This document shows positions 29,089-37,548 of a DNA stretch of 64,000 bases, piece after piece. This DNA comes from an uncultured Paracoccaceae bacterium (GTDB lineage Bacteria; Pseudomonadota; Alphaproteobacteria; Rhodobacterales; Rhodobacteraceae): contig CANLDN010000002.1 in the NCBI GenBank assembly GCA_947489445.1, positions 407,881-471,880 on the forward strand. Direction: 5' to 3'. Position numbers and translations under genes: made by a program. How positions within the stretch are numbered: position 1 is the stretch's first letter; each line of letters opens with the position of its first letter. The notes beneath the pieces are model-generated. The model worked only from the letters and a program-made list of their open reading frames with translations. It made no database searches and had not been told where the DNA came from.

Positions 29089-30277
29089 AGCCCTGTTGGA
29101 GCTTGAACGTGTCGATGCGGCGCTTCAGGAAGAGGACAACTTCCCCACGGATGAACCATGTCGCACCTGCCCTACGCATGTCACGGCTGTGTCTGGACCG
29201 GACGAGGTTTATTTGGGTCAGACCTATACCTTTCAGGTTGACGGCTATAGCCGTGAGGTGAAGGGGACATATTGGCAAGACAAGGTGTCGTGGGAAATTA
29301 GTGTTTACCGCGAACCCGAGCGTTTCATGCGCCCCGACCGCCGTGTCAGTGTTGAGAAAATTGTTCTGACCAACCATGGCGAGACGTTAGAGCTTGAGAT
29401 CAAGGAAGAATGGGCATTCTTGGATATGCAAGTCTTTGCCTATATTTCTGCGCCTGTCGACGCCGTCAGCGTCCAGCCCAAGGTGCGGGGCGCCTGGGCC
29501 GTTCTCAATCGCTGGACACCGCAAAAGATTGCCGACTATCGCGACTATGCCAGCACAACCGCAGAGGTCGAATTTCGCGGGAACGTGAACAATTATGTGT
29601 GCGAGGATTTCGCCGTATCGCTTGTCATGCAGTTCGCCCGTCAGCAAAAGCTGCCGTTTAAGATCACAAACGGCACTGGGACATATGATGCAAAAGAATA
29701 TCATTATTCCGAGCTTGACGAAGCCGATAAGCATTCGCCGTTTGATCAGGTCATGCTCAAGACGACTGGCGCACCTGATCTGAACCCCGCCAATCAGTCG
29801 AATGCCGTTGCCGTCTTGGCCGGACCCAATATCACAACATACAGCGCTGCCCTTGTGGCAAATCAGATTAAGCCGGGCATGATCCATGTGATGGATACAG
29901 GCGGCGATGGACCCACTAATCATATTCAGGTTGTGACGGCCGTAACACCAACTATGCAGCCGCCGTTTAGATCGCAGCCAGCTATGGTTTCAAGGCCGCC
30001 CCGGTTAGGTCAATTTGCGGTGGCTACAGTTCGTATCCATCAAGGGAACTTCCCAAGCAGCAATTCTGCCGCGTTTGGTCGTGGTGTTGGCGCGTTCGTG
30101 ACGTTTTCAGAGGAAGAGGATTTCTATTCCCACTGGTACCTAGGTGTCCCGGTCCAAGAAGGTGAATATAGCCTGCCGGACGGGGACTATACCCGCAATG
30201 GCTCAACCAGCCGTGGATTGCTTTTCAATCAAGTTCAGGTGATTGCGGAATGGAACTTTTTGGCATGGAATTCATGA
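29075..30277 (+). CDS. Putative secreted effector, possible papain-fold cysteine peptidase
   Basis: 400 residues from ATG 29075 (AGGGAGG upstream). The first 140 residues look like a beta-sandwich (VYLGQTYTFQVDGYSREV, TLELEIKEEWAFLDMQVFAYI) and contain PCRTCP. The second half has NNYVCEDFAVSLVMQFARQQ with Cys176, and GPTNHIQVVTAV with His283, a spacing and context like CHAP/NlpC-type cysteine hydrolases; this assignment is inference. No signal peptide is present, as expected for an effector delivered by a DUF4123 adaptor. The gene overlaps its adaptor upstream and the small membrane protein downstream. Confidence 0.6.
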   Translation: MEPDEALLELERVDAALQEEDNFPTDEPCRTCPTHVTAVSGPDEVYLGQTYTFQVDGYSREVKGTYWQDKVSWEISVYREPERFMRPDRRVSVEKIVLTNHGETLELEIKEEWAFLDMQVFAYISAPVDAVSVQPKVRGAWAVLNRWTPQKIADYRDYASTTAEVEFRGNVNNYVCEDFAVSLVMQFARQQKLPFKITNGTGTYDAKEYHYSELDEADKHSPFDQVMLKTTGAPDLNPANQSNAVAVLAGPNITTYSAALVANQIKPGMIHVMDTGGDGPTNHIQVVTAVTPTMQPPFRSQPAMVSRPPRLGQFAVATVRIHQGNFPSSNSAAFGRGVGAFVTFSEEEDFYSHWYLGVPVQEGEYSLPDGDYTRNGSTSRGLLFNQVQVIAEWNFLAWNS

Positions 30278-30600
30278 ATATGCTGCGCTTGACCATACTT
30301 ATTCTGGGCATTGTCCCCATTTGCGCCGTCTTGTTCATGTGGTCGCAGGGATATGTTGATGAATTTTACCCGGCCCGCAATCAGGCGGCATGGATCGGCG
30401 ACTGGATGAACCGATACACTTGGTTGGTACGACTGTACTGGGTTTTGGCCGTGACCGCGATTGGCGCGGGTTTTTGGTTTTGCCGCCGCCAAGACGGGTC
30501 AGGCTTGTGCCTTGTATCGATCTTTGCGTTGATTGCGATTTTGGCGGCCGTTGCGCTTTATCTTTATGTAATCAAAGATTTCCCGAAGGCCGGTCCATAG
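30250..30600 (+). CDS. Small polytopic membrane protein, possible immunity protein
   Basis: 116 residues with about four hydrophobic segments (LRLTILILGIVPICAVLFMW, WLVRLYWVLAVTAIGAGFWF, LVSIFALIAILAAVALYLYV). GCGGA precedes the ATG at 30250; ATGs at 30265 and 30274 are alternatives. The 28-base overlap with the putative effector gene shows tight coupling. An inner-membrane protein encoded directly behind an effector for the periplasm is the usual immunity arrangement, but no family was recognised. Confidence 0.6.
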   Translation: MELFGMEFMNMLRLTILILGIVPICAVLFMWSQGYVDEFYPARNQAAWIGDWMNRYTWLVRLYWVLAVTAIGAGFWFCRRQDGSGLCLVSIFALIAILAAVALYLYVIKDFPKAGP

Positions 30601-30689
30601 CCGCACGCCCATCCAAGAGCGTTTCATCGACCCGTATGGGGCCACCTTCGTCCGGCGGTATCATAGGTGTAATCAGGTTCGGCCCGCCG

Positions 30690-32459
30690 CTAGCGTTCTG
30701 TCAGTTTGAGTTCGATCCGCCGGTTTTGGGCGCGGGCCTCTGGTGTATTTTCCGGATTGATTGGTTGGAATTCGCCAAAGCCATTGGCCGCCAACCGCCG
30801 CGGATCAATGCCGAGATCTTCGGACATGAAGCGGACGACCGATAGCGCACGCGCCTGACTGAGTTCCCAATTGTCGCGGTAGCGGCTGGTTGAACCTGTG
30901 GGAATGTTATCGGTGTGCCCGTCGACGCGGATCACCCAGTCGATACCCGGTGGGATATCGTCGGAAATGCTGCGCAGGATGCCCGCGATATTGGCGATTT
31001 CATCCTGACCGGCGCGGGACAGTTGGGCGCGTCCGGGTTCAAACAGCACCTCGGAGGCGAAGATGAACCGGTCCCCTTCAATGCGGATGCGGTCCTGTCC
31101 TTCGAGGACTTCGCGCAGTTGCCCGAAGAAGTCGGATTTGAAACGGGCGAGGTTTTCGGCTTCGGCGGCGAGGCGTTCGGCCTCTTCTTCCAATCGGGCG
31201 GCTTCCGCCTCGAGCCGGATGCGTTCCGCTTCTTCCAAGGCGCGGCGCTGCCGTTCTTCGGCGGCGACACGGGCGAGCGCGGTGTTGAGTTGCGCGCCCA
31301 GCGTTTCGATCTGCACTTGTGCCTCACGGTCCGCGTCTTCGGCGAGGTCAAGCAAGGATTGCAGGTTGCCCACCTGTGTCCGCAAGGCCGTGATTTGTTC
31401 ATTGAGCAGGGCGACCTGACGCTGGCTTTCGGCGGAAAGCGCTTCTTGTTCGGCGAGTGCCTGATTGGCTTGCGCAAGGAGTGCAGCCTGGCGTTCAGCT
31501 TCGCTGACTTGGGTGGTTTGATCGCCTTGCGCTTGGGTCAAGGCGGCGAGCATATCAACAAGCTGGGCGTTGAGATCTTCGTTTTCAGCGGCGCGGGCGG
31601 CGGCCTCTGCCTCGGCGGCGCGACGGGCGGCTTCTGCTTCTGTCAGGCTTTGGCCGACCTGAGATTGTGCCGCGCGGATAGCGGCGAGCTCTGCATCAAG
31701 CTGTTCACGCGCTGCACGCGCTGCTGCGAGCAGGGTCAGCGTTTCTTCGGCCTCGCGTCGTTGCTGTTCGAGGTTGAGGGTCATGGCCGTCAGTTCGGTA
31801 TCGGCATTGGCAAGCCGTTCACGCAGAGCTTGTGCAGCGGCGGCATCGGTCAATTGTGCAGCTTCAAGTTCGGTGAGCCGGGTCGTGTTGGCGTCGTTTT
31901 CCGCTTCCAGTTCGGCCATCATGGCTTGCAGCGCCTTGCGACGGGCGGCAGCGAGGCGGGCGGCTTCGATGCCTGCGTCGATTTCTGTACGCGCTTGGGC
32001 AAGGGCGAGGTTCAGTGCCTCTTGTTCGGTGATCAGTCGTTCCTGTTCAGCCTCCAGCCCTGCGATATTGGCCTGTGCTTCGCGCCGTTCAGTCAGTAGC
32101 CCCGCGACTTGTGCTTCGAATTCGGTGATCTGGGTTTGGGCCTGTGCCAGCGCCTGATCCTGCGCCTCGCGTTCGGCGATCAGGGCGGCGATGCGACCTG
32201 CCTGTTGTTCAGTTTGCGCTGTCAGGGCCGCATTTTCGTCGCGTTCGAGGCTGAGGGTGCTGGTCAGCGCGGCAACCTCTGCGCTGAGGATGTCGAGTTC
32301 GCTTTCCTGTCCGGTGATCGTTTCGCGCAGCACGAATTGGATCACCATGAAGATCGTCAGCACGAACATCAAAACCAGTAAGAGCCCGGTCATTGCGTCC
32401 ACGAAACCCGGCCAGATGGCGTTTTGGAACCGGTTGGATGATCTGCGGCTGAGCGCCAT
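30690..32459 (-). CDS. MotB-like protein: membrane anchor, long coiled coil, OmpA domain
   Basis: 589 residues. One transmembrane helix near the N-terminus (WPGFVDAMTGLLLVLMFVL) carries Asp21, placed like the proton-binding Asp of MotB/ExbD. Residues about 50-440 are an Ala/Glu/Gln-rich coiled coil, and the C-terminus is an OmpA peptidoglycan-binding domain (RVDGHTDNIPTG, LSQARALSVVRFM, NRRIELKL). Together with the ExbB-like gene three bases upstream it should form an ion-driven motor tethered to the cell wall. The pair resembles ZorA/ZorB in layout, but I believe such pairs are housekeeping in this bacterial group. Function unknown. Confidence 0.85.
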   Translation of the reverse strand: MALSRRSSNRFQNAIWPGFVDAMTGLLLVLMFVLTIFMVIQFVLRETITGQESELDILSAEVAALTSTLSLERDENAALTAQTEQQAGRIAALIAEREAQDQALAQAQTQITEFEAQVAGLLTERREAQANIAGLEAEQERLITEQEALNLALAQARTEIDAGIEAARLAAARRKALQAMMAELEAENDANTTRLTELEAAQLTDAAAAQALRERLANADTELTAMTLNLEQQRREAEETLTLLAAARAAREQLDAELAAIRAAQSQVGQSLTEAEAARRAAEAEAAARAAENEDLNAQLVDMLAALTQAQGDQTTQVSEAERQAALLAQANQALAEQEALSAESQRQVALLNEQITALRTQVGNLQSLLDLAEDADREAQVQIETLGAQLNTALARVAAEERQRRALEEAERIRLEAEAARLEEEAERLAAEAENLARFKSDFFGQLREVLEGQDRIRIEGDRFIFASEVLFEPGRAQLSRAGQDEIANIAGILRSISDDIPPGIDWVIRVDGHTDNIPTGSTSRYRDNWELSQARALSVVRFMSEDLGIDPRRLAANGFGEFQPINPENTPEARAQNRRIELKLTER

Positions 32460-32462
32460 GGA

Positions 32463-33611
32463 TCAGCCCCTGTCTTTGATCGCGTTGGCGAGGCTGGCAA
32501 GGTCGCCGCGCAGATCGCCGATGCTTTCCTGGCGTCCGGCTGACATTTCTTCCAATATCCGCAGAAGCTGTACGTCGATGGAGCGCAGGCGCATCCGGCT
32601 TTCGGCGTCGATCCCTTCCATCCCGCTATCGTCGAGTTTCTTGATCAGTTTTTCCTGACCTTCGGCGATGCGGGTCATCAGGTCAGCGCTGTTATCGGTT
32701 CGGCTGGTATGCGCCATCTGTTCGACGGCGGCAGCGAGGCTGGCAAAGCGTTTGTCGTTTTGTTCGCGGTCGGCGTCGGTTTGCCCCATCAGCATCTGGA
32801 TGGTGTCCATCAGCTCGCCCAATTGATCCACAAAGGCACCCATGGCGCCCATGTCGGGCCCGGCGCCTTCGTCGCCTTCCAGACCGACGCGAGTGATGGT
32901 GGACATCCATTCTTCAAGCTCGCGGTAGAACCGGTTTTGGCCGTGCCCGGCGAACAGTTCCAGCAGGCCAACCACAAGTGACCCGGCAAGGCCGAGGAGC
33001 GAGCTGGAGAAGGCCGTACCCATGCCGCCAAGCTGGCTTTCCAGTCCCGATTGCAGCCGCGCAAAGATATCGGCCCCGTCTTCTCCATCGCCGGGGTTAA
33101 GAGACCGAATGGTTTCGACCAGTGCGGGTACTGTGGTGGCGAGCCCATAGAAGGTGCCAAGCAACCCGAGGAAGATCAGGACGTTGCCGATATAGCGTGT
33201 GATTTCGCGGTCTTCGTCAATCCGCTGTGCCACGGAATCGAGAATGGACCGCCCCGAGGATGATGAAATCTGCGTGCGTGCCCCGCGTGACCGCAAAAGT
33301 GTCGCGAGCGGTGCCAGAAGCGAAGGCGCCGATGTATAGTTATGCCCGCCGGTTTCTTTGGCGAACCGTTCGATCCAGCGCACTGATTTCATCAGCAGGA
33401 AGACCTGATTGATGCAGGACAGTACACCCAGCACGAAAACGGCAAGGATCACCCCGTTCAGATAGGGGTTTGAATTGTAGATCGCGATGATCTGTTCTTG
33501 GCCCAGATAAAGCCCGGCACCAACCAGCCCCAGCACTGTCAACATGAACAGAATCTGGCGGATGGGCCGTGAAAACTGCGGTGCTGCCTTGGGTTCCCGT
33601 TTGTCCGACAC
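32463..33611 (-). CDS. MotA/TolQ/ExbB proton-channel-like protein
   Basis: 382 residues from a GTG start. Two hydrophobic segments lie in the first 70 residues, then YIGNVLIFLGLLGTFYGLATTVPALVETI and [25 protein letters not shown], which are the MotA/TolQ/ExbB signature helices. The C-terminal 130 residues are soluble and helical. It is translated with the downstream OmpA-coiled-coil protein (three-base gap) and is inferred to form the stator channel that drives it. Confidence 0.87.
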   Translation of the reverse strand: MSDKREPKAAPQFSRPIRQILFMLTVLGLVGAGLYLGQEQIIAIYNSNPYLNGVILAVFVLGVLSCINQVFLLMKSVRWIERFAKETGGHNYTSAPSLLAPLATLLRSRGARTQISSSSGRSILDSVAQRIDEDREITRYIGNVLIFLGLLGTFYGLATTVPALVETIRSLNPGDGEDGADIFARLQSGLESQLGGMGTAFSSSLLGLAGSLVVGLLELFAGHGQNRFYRELEEWMSTITRVGLEGDEGAGPDMGAMGAFVDQLGELMDTIQMLMGQTDADREQNDKRFASLAAAVEQMAHTSRTDNSADLMTRIAEGQEKLIKKLDDSGMEGIDAESRMRLRSIDVQLLRILEEMSAGRQESIGDLRGDLASLANAIKDRG

Positions 33612-33700
33612 GGATGGGAGTCCTTATTAACTGTTACTGCGCGCCCCCATTAGGACCATATGGGACGCGCTGTAAAAACCCTAATGAAATTGCGTCCGCG

Positions 33701-34231
33701 TTATGTTGCCGTCAAGGCACGCACCCGTTGCACCAGCCAATCCATGTCATCATCCCGGATATCAAGCTGGGTCAGGTGGCTTGCCGTGTTATAAAGGTAT
33801 TCTGTGTTGGGCCCGCGTCCGCCCACCGCGCGCGCAATGATTTGGGCCTGCTTTTCGAGATCGAACTGGCAATATTGCACGTGATCCCGGTTGATGATGT
33901 AGGCCAGTGCGTGGATGGTTTCGCCGCTGTCACTGATCAGGTCGACGTGATCTTCGTAATAGGCCGATGAGATCAGTTCGCGTTCGCGCAAGGATGCGAG
34001 CACCGCATCTTCTTCGTTTTCGGCCACTTGAAAGGCAACTCCGGTGCATTGTCCGCCCGGATAAGTATCAAGCGCGAGTACAAGACCAGGGTCTTCTTCC
34101 GACCCCCGGTGGTGGATTGACAGCATGCAAAAGCTGCGGTGGTAGTCGTGCAGCCGCGCCTTCACAGTTTGGGCAGGTGTGAAGCCGGGGTTCCAGAGCA
34201 ACGATCCATATCCAAAAACCCAAAGTGCCAT
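33701..34231 (-). CDS. Gamma-glutamylcyclotransferase, ChaC family
   Basis: 176 residues beginning MALWVFGYGSLLWNPGF. GYGSLLWNPGF forms the substrate loop, and Glu in LRERELISSAYYE is the expected general acid/base region. The family cleaves gamma-glutamyl peptides such as glutathione to 5-oxoproline. The start at 34231 has AAGGAAAGC upstream. It is a separate unit from the ExbB-like gene and divergent from the ArsR-type regulator. Confidence 0.9.
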   Translation of the reverse strand: MALWVFGYGSLLWNPGFTPAQTVKARLHDYHRSFCMLSIHHRGSEEDPGLVLALDTYPGGQCTGVAFQVAENEEDAVLASLRERELISSAYYEDHVDLISDSGETIHALAYIINRDHVQYCQFDLEKQAQIIARAVGGRGPNTEYLYNTASHLTQLDIRDDDMDWLVQRVRALTAT

Positions 34232-34388
34232 AATGCTTTCCTTTTGCGTCGCGTGTGTAAACACCGGATCAAGGTAGATGTCACCTGATTGTGGCGGGGT
34301 ATTTTGGGGAGATCAGGGGGAGTGCCGGGGTCATTGCAATAACATAGCGAATCGGTTATATAAGTCATACTGCATAAGAGGTATCCTG

Positions 34389-34757
34389 ATGTCCCAGCTT
34401 GATCTGACCTTCGCCGCTTTGGCTGATCCGACCCGCAGGGCCATTCTGGCCCGTTTGGCTGACGGCGATGCGACGGTGGCCGAGCTCATGGCGCCCTTTG
34501 ACATCAGTCAGCCTGCCGTTTCCCGCCATCTGAAGGTGTTGGAACGGGCGGGCCTGATTTCGACACGGGTTGATGCGCAGTCACGCCCGCGTTCCATTGA
34601 AGGGGGCCCATTGGCAGCGATGAACGGCTGGTTGGAGCAATACCGCGCCATTTGGGACGGAAATTTTGCCCGACTGGACGTCCTTTTGGAGGAACTCAAA
34701 CAAGGAGAGCATGATGGGACCGCTGACACTGACCACACCAAGCGCAACCCAGATTAA
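34389..34757 (+). CDS. ArsR-family transcriptional regulator
   Basis: 122 residues with a winged helix-turn-helix: LAALADPTRRAILARLADGDATVAELM, then SQPAVSRHLKVLERAGLI. No metal-binding or sensing cysteines are present, so it belongs to the large group of ArsR repressors paired with an SRPBCC/AHSA1 protein. It overlaps that gene by 47 bases. AAGAGG precedes the ATG at 34389. Confidence 0.92.
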   Translation: MSQLDLTFAALADPTRRAILARLADGDATVAELMAPFDISQPAVSRHLKVLERAGLISTRVDAQSRPRSIEGGPLAAMNGWLEQYRAIWDGNFARLDVLLEELKQGEHDGTADTDHTKRNPD

Positions 34758-35184
34758 GGTCGTTCGTCATTTTGATGCCCCGGCGGCCATGGTTTGGCGC
34801 GCCTTTACCGAACCTGACCTGATCAAACGCTGGCTGACGGGGCCACCGGGCCACACGATGCCTGAATGCAAGGTTGATCTGCGTGTTGGCGGTGCGTGGC
34901 GCTATGTCTGGGCGATGCCGGAAGGGCGCATGGCTGCCTACGGTATCTACCGCGAAATCGTTGAGGCCAAGCGCATTGTGCATACAGAAACTTTCGATGT
35001 GGCCCCTGACAATGAAACGCTGGTTGAAACCGATTTTGACCCGCAAGATGGCAGCACCCTGGTCACCATGCTGATTCATTATGACAGCGAAGAAACCCGC
35101 GACGCGCTGCTGTCCAGTGACATGGCCGCCGGGATGGAGGCAAGCTATACCAGCCTTGATGGTTTGCTGGAACACGCAAGTTGA
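34711..35184 (+). CDS. SRPBCC (AHSA1-like) domain protein
   Basis: 157 residues of START/Bet v1-like fold: IKVVRHFDAPAAMVWRAFTEPDLIKRW, DLRVGGAWRYVWAMP and the C-terminal amphipathic helix AAGMEASYTSLDGLLEHA. This is the typical partner of an ArsR regulator; the ligand is unknown. The ATG at 34711 lies inside the arsR reading frame with AAGGAG upstream, and the 3' end overlaps the alkD-like gene (TTGA). Confidence 0.9.
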   Translation: MMGPLTLTTPSATQIKVVRHFDAPAAMVWRAFTEPDLIKRWLTGPPGHTMPECKVDLRVGGAWRYVWAMPEGRMAAYGIYREIVEAKRIVHTETFDVAPDNETLVETDFDPQDGSTLVTMLIHYDSEETRDALLSSDMAAGMEASYTSLDGLLEHAS

Positions 35185-35855
35185 CGCCCGACGACGTCAT
35201 TGCGTGGTTGAAAGCTGCCGGTACGCCGGCGGGGATCGCTGGTATGACCCGTTACGGCATTCCGAATGACAATGCGTTTGGCGTGCCGATGGGCGATATG
35301 AAGCGGAAAGCCAAGACATTGGGTATAGATCATCTCCTCGCCAAGGCTTTGTGGGCGCATGGTGCTTATGAGGCACGGACCATGGCCGTGTTTCTGGCTG
35401 ATCCTGCAGCGTTGACACAGACCGAGGCAGATGCGTGGGTTGCTGATTTCGATAATTGGGCGATCTGCGACACGGCCTGCTTTTCGCTTTTGGATCGGAC
35501 CCCTTATGCTTGGGCCAAGCTACGTCAATGGGCGATGGATGACAGGGAATTTGTGCGCAGGGCGGGTTTTGCGATGATCTGGGCGCTGTCTGGCCATGAC
35601 AAAACGGCGCAGGATGCTGTTTTCACGGATACGTTCGATTTGTTCCGCATGGCGGCACGTGATGACCGGCCTTTGGTCAAAAAGGCGGTGGATATGGCGT
35701 TGCGCGCCACTGGAAAGCGCAATCGCGCGCTGAATGGTGCTGCCTGTGCGCTGGCTGAAGAATTGGCAGCATGGGATGACAAGAACGCGGTTTGGATTGG
35801 TCGCCATGCCTTGCGCGAATTGCAAGGCGCGAAGGTGCAGGCGCGTTTCACATAG
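35181..35855 (+). CDS. DNA alkylation repair protein, AlkD-like
   Basis: 224 residues of HEAT-like repeats: GIPNDNAFGVPMGDMKRKAKTLG at the N-terminus, LWAHGAYEARTMAVFLADP and WVADFDNWAICDTACFSLL. AlkD-type glycosylases remove bulky or charged 3- and 7-alkylated purines. The start is TTG overlapping the SRPBCC stop. The region after it (to 36598) holds no gene. Confidence 0.87.
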   Translation: MTPDDVIAWLKAAGTPAGIAGMTRYGIPNDNAFGVPMGDMKRKAKTLGIDHLLAKALWAHGAYEARTMAVFLADPAALTQTEADAWVADFDNWAICDTACFSLLDRTPYAWAKLRQWAMDDREFVRRAGFAMIWALSGHDKTAQDAVFTDTFDLFRMAARDDRPLVKKAVDMALRATGKRNRALNGAACALAEELAAWDDKNAVWIGRHALRELQGAKVQARFT

Positions 35856-36598
35856 AGTTCTGTCTTGCCCTAGGGGACAAGATTGTACGTGAATGACCGC
35901 AAAGGGTTCGCACGGTGTTGCTGCCGCACATAGCGCGTGCCCTTATGCAATTGGCGCATTGGGCTCGTCCTGTAACTGATATGCCGCAATCCTCAGATGC
36001 CTTTCTTATCCGCAGGCCCGCCATTTTCTGCATGTCATTCGAATTTACATACTGCGGGCAAACCGGACTTACGCAGGTGCAACTATTGCTGGCGCAGAAA
36101 GCGTTTGCATATGCAATGTTGATCATTCGGCAGTGCTGCACATTTCACCAAAGCGGTCGTTTATCCGCGCCCCTCAAACCGTCCAGCACGACCCTCATCT
36201 TCTGATCAGCGAAAAACTGTGTGTGTGTTGCTCGACGATGTCCCCCGCGACTTTCTCACCGTGGCTCTAGCGTGTTCCGGAACTCTGTCACATCTCCACT
36301 CCTTGGTAATACAAAGAGCTGAAAGTTCTCCCTTACGAAATTGCCCCATTGATGCTGAGGTCAGACAAGTCTGCGATTTGAAAATCTGCTTCAGGGGTTG
36401 GATGACAGCAAGTGTTGCCGACCATAAAATGCGCACTGGATTTGAGCTGGGAACCGGCCACCGTCATCCGATTGGTTTGAAGCAATCCAACCATCGCTCT
36501 GCGATCCAGATTTTGGTCAACAATGGCCCAACTTGTGCACTGAATGACGACATGGTGAAGTAAGAAAATTGTTTCAATGGCCGAGCAGATCGAATATT
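35856..36598. other. Gene-poor region between the alkD-like gene and the sox region
   Basis: About 740 bases. Frames of up to 114 codons exist on both strands, but they overlap each other, lack ribosome sites and show no family pattern or biased third positions. A stretch near 36130-36175 (AAAGCGGTCGTTTATCC) resembles fragments often left between Roseobacter genes, but I cannot verify this. Probably decayed sequence plus the upstream region of the metallo-hydrolase genes. Confidence 0.45.
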
Positions 36599-36614
36599 AT
36601 TCAAGAATTCGAAT
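36599..36614. promoter_or_regulatory. Candidate SoxR operator upstream of the metallo-hydrolase pair
   Basis: ATTC-AAGAATTC-GAAT, a perfect ATTC-N8-GAAT palindrome 14 bases before the first metallo-hydrolase gene. It has the form bound by the BigR/SqrR/SoxR group of thiol-sensing ArsR repressors. SoxR itself is encoded at 50883-51218. Confidence 0.6.
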
Positions 36615-36627
36615 ATGAAGGTAAGAA

Positions 36628-37548
36628 ATGCAGCTGACACGCAGAAGAGTGATACAACACGGGATAGCGGCGGCCCTTTCCGGCGCTCTACCCCAGCACA
36701 TTTGGGCGCAAACGACACTGCAAACGGGTGATCGTACCCTTGATACCCTGAGCGACGGTAACCTTGTGCTGCCCAAAAGCTTTGCCTTTGGCGAAACACC
36801 ACCGGACAGCGCGAATGACATTCTGGCCCGATACGGGATCACTGGCGACACGATGACCCCGGACTGCAACGTCACCCTGTTACGCAGCGGTGATCGCACG
36901 ATCCTTTTTGATGTGGGCGCAGGGCAGGAATTCATGCCCAGTGCAGGCAAGTTGATAGATGCATTCGATACCCTGGGGCTTGATGTCAGTGACGTGACCG
37001 ATGTGGTCTTTACCCATGCGCACCCTGATCACCTTTGGGGGGTGCGGGATGATTTTGGCGATTTGATGTTTCCCGACGCGGCCTATCATATGGGGCAGGC
37101 AGAGTGGGATTACTGGAGCGACCCTGACACCGTCTCAACCATTGATGAAGGGCGCGTGACCTTTGCCGTCGGCGCGATGAACCGGCTGGAACTGCTGGCC
37201 GATCAAATCAACCTGTTTGCAGATAATCAGGAAATCCTGCCCGGTGTGCTATCGCGCCTGACACCGGGGCATACCCCGGGGCACATGTCGTTTGAAGTGC
37301 AGATGGGCGGCGAAGCCGTCATGATTGTGGGCGACAGCATTGTGAACCATCATGTTGCCTTCGAAAAACCCGCATGGCTGTCAGGCTCCGATCAGGCTCC
37401 TGAATTGGGTGCCCAAACCCGCCTTGCCTTACTGGATCAACTCAGCACTGCGCAAATGCGTCTCATCGGTTTCCATTTACCCAGTGGCGGTTGGGGCTAT
37501 GCAGAGCGGCGTGGTGACGGGTTTGTCTTTGTCGGTGACGACGCATGA
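36628..37548 (+). CDS. Tat-exported metallo-beta-lactamase-fold hydrolase (SoxG-like)
   Basis: 306 residues. The N-terminus LTRRRVIQHGIAAALSGAL is a Tat signal, so the protein folds before export. The zinc site is intact: THAHPDHLWG (HxHxDH) near residue 131, GHTPGHMSFE near residue 213, VGDSIV near 234 and a final His in LIGFHLPSGG. MBL-fold proteins of this kind occur in sox clusters as SoxG or SoxH; the substrate is not known. It overlaps the next gene by four bases, and a perfect SoxR-type box lies upstream. Confidence 0.82.
   Translation: MQLTRRRVIQHGIAAALSGALPQHIWAQTTLQTGDRTLDTLSDGNLVLPKSFAFGETPPDSANDILARYGITGDTMTPDCNVTLLRSGDRTILFDVGAGQEFMPSAGKLIDAFDTLGLDVSDVTDVVFTHAHPDHLWGVRDDFGDLMFPDAAYHMGQAEWDYWSDPDTVSTIDEGRVTFAVGAMNRLELLADQINLFADNQEILPGVLSRLTPGHTPGHMSFEVQMGGEAVMIVGDSIVNHHVAFEKPAWLSGSDQAPELGAQTRLALLDQLSTAQMRLIGFHLPSGGWGYAERRGDGFVFVGDDA

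Noticed and set aside
30915..32099. 394-codon plus-strand frame opposite the coiled-coil protein
   Set aside because: It mirrors the Ala/Glu/Gln repeat codons of the real gene and has no independent support.
30690..33611. Zorya anti-phage system
   Set aside because: Only an A-like and a B-like component are present, with no ZorC, ZorD or ZorE. The neighbours are ordinary genes and the domain lengths differ from ZorAB.
36219..36802. Overlapping frames of 112-114 codons in the gap before the metallo-hydrolase genes
   Set aside because: They are on opposite strands, lack ribosome sites and show no family pattern; one runs into the confirmed metallo-hydrolase gene.
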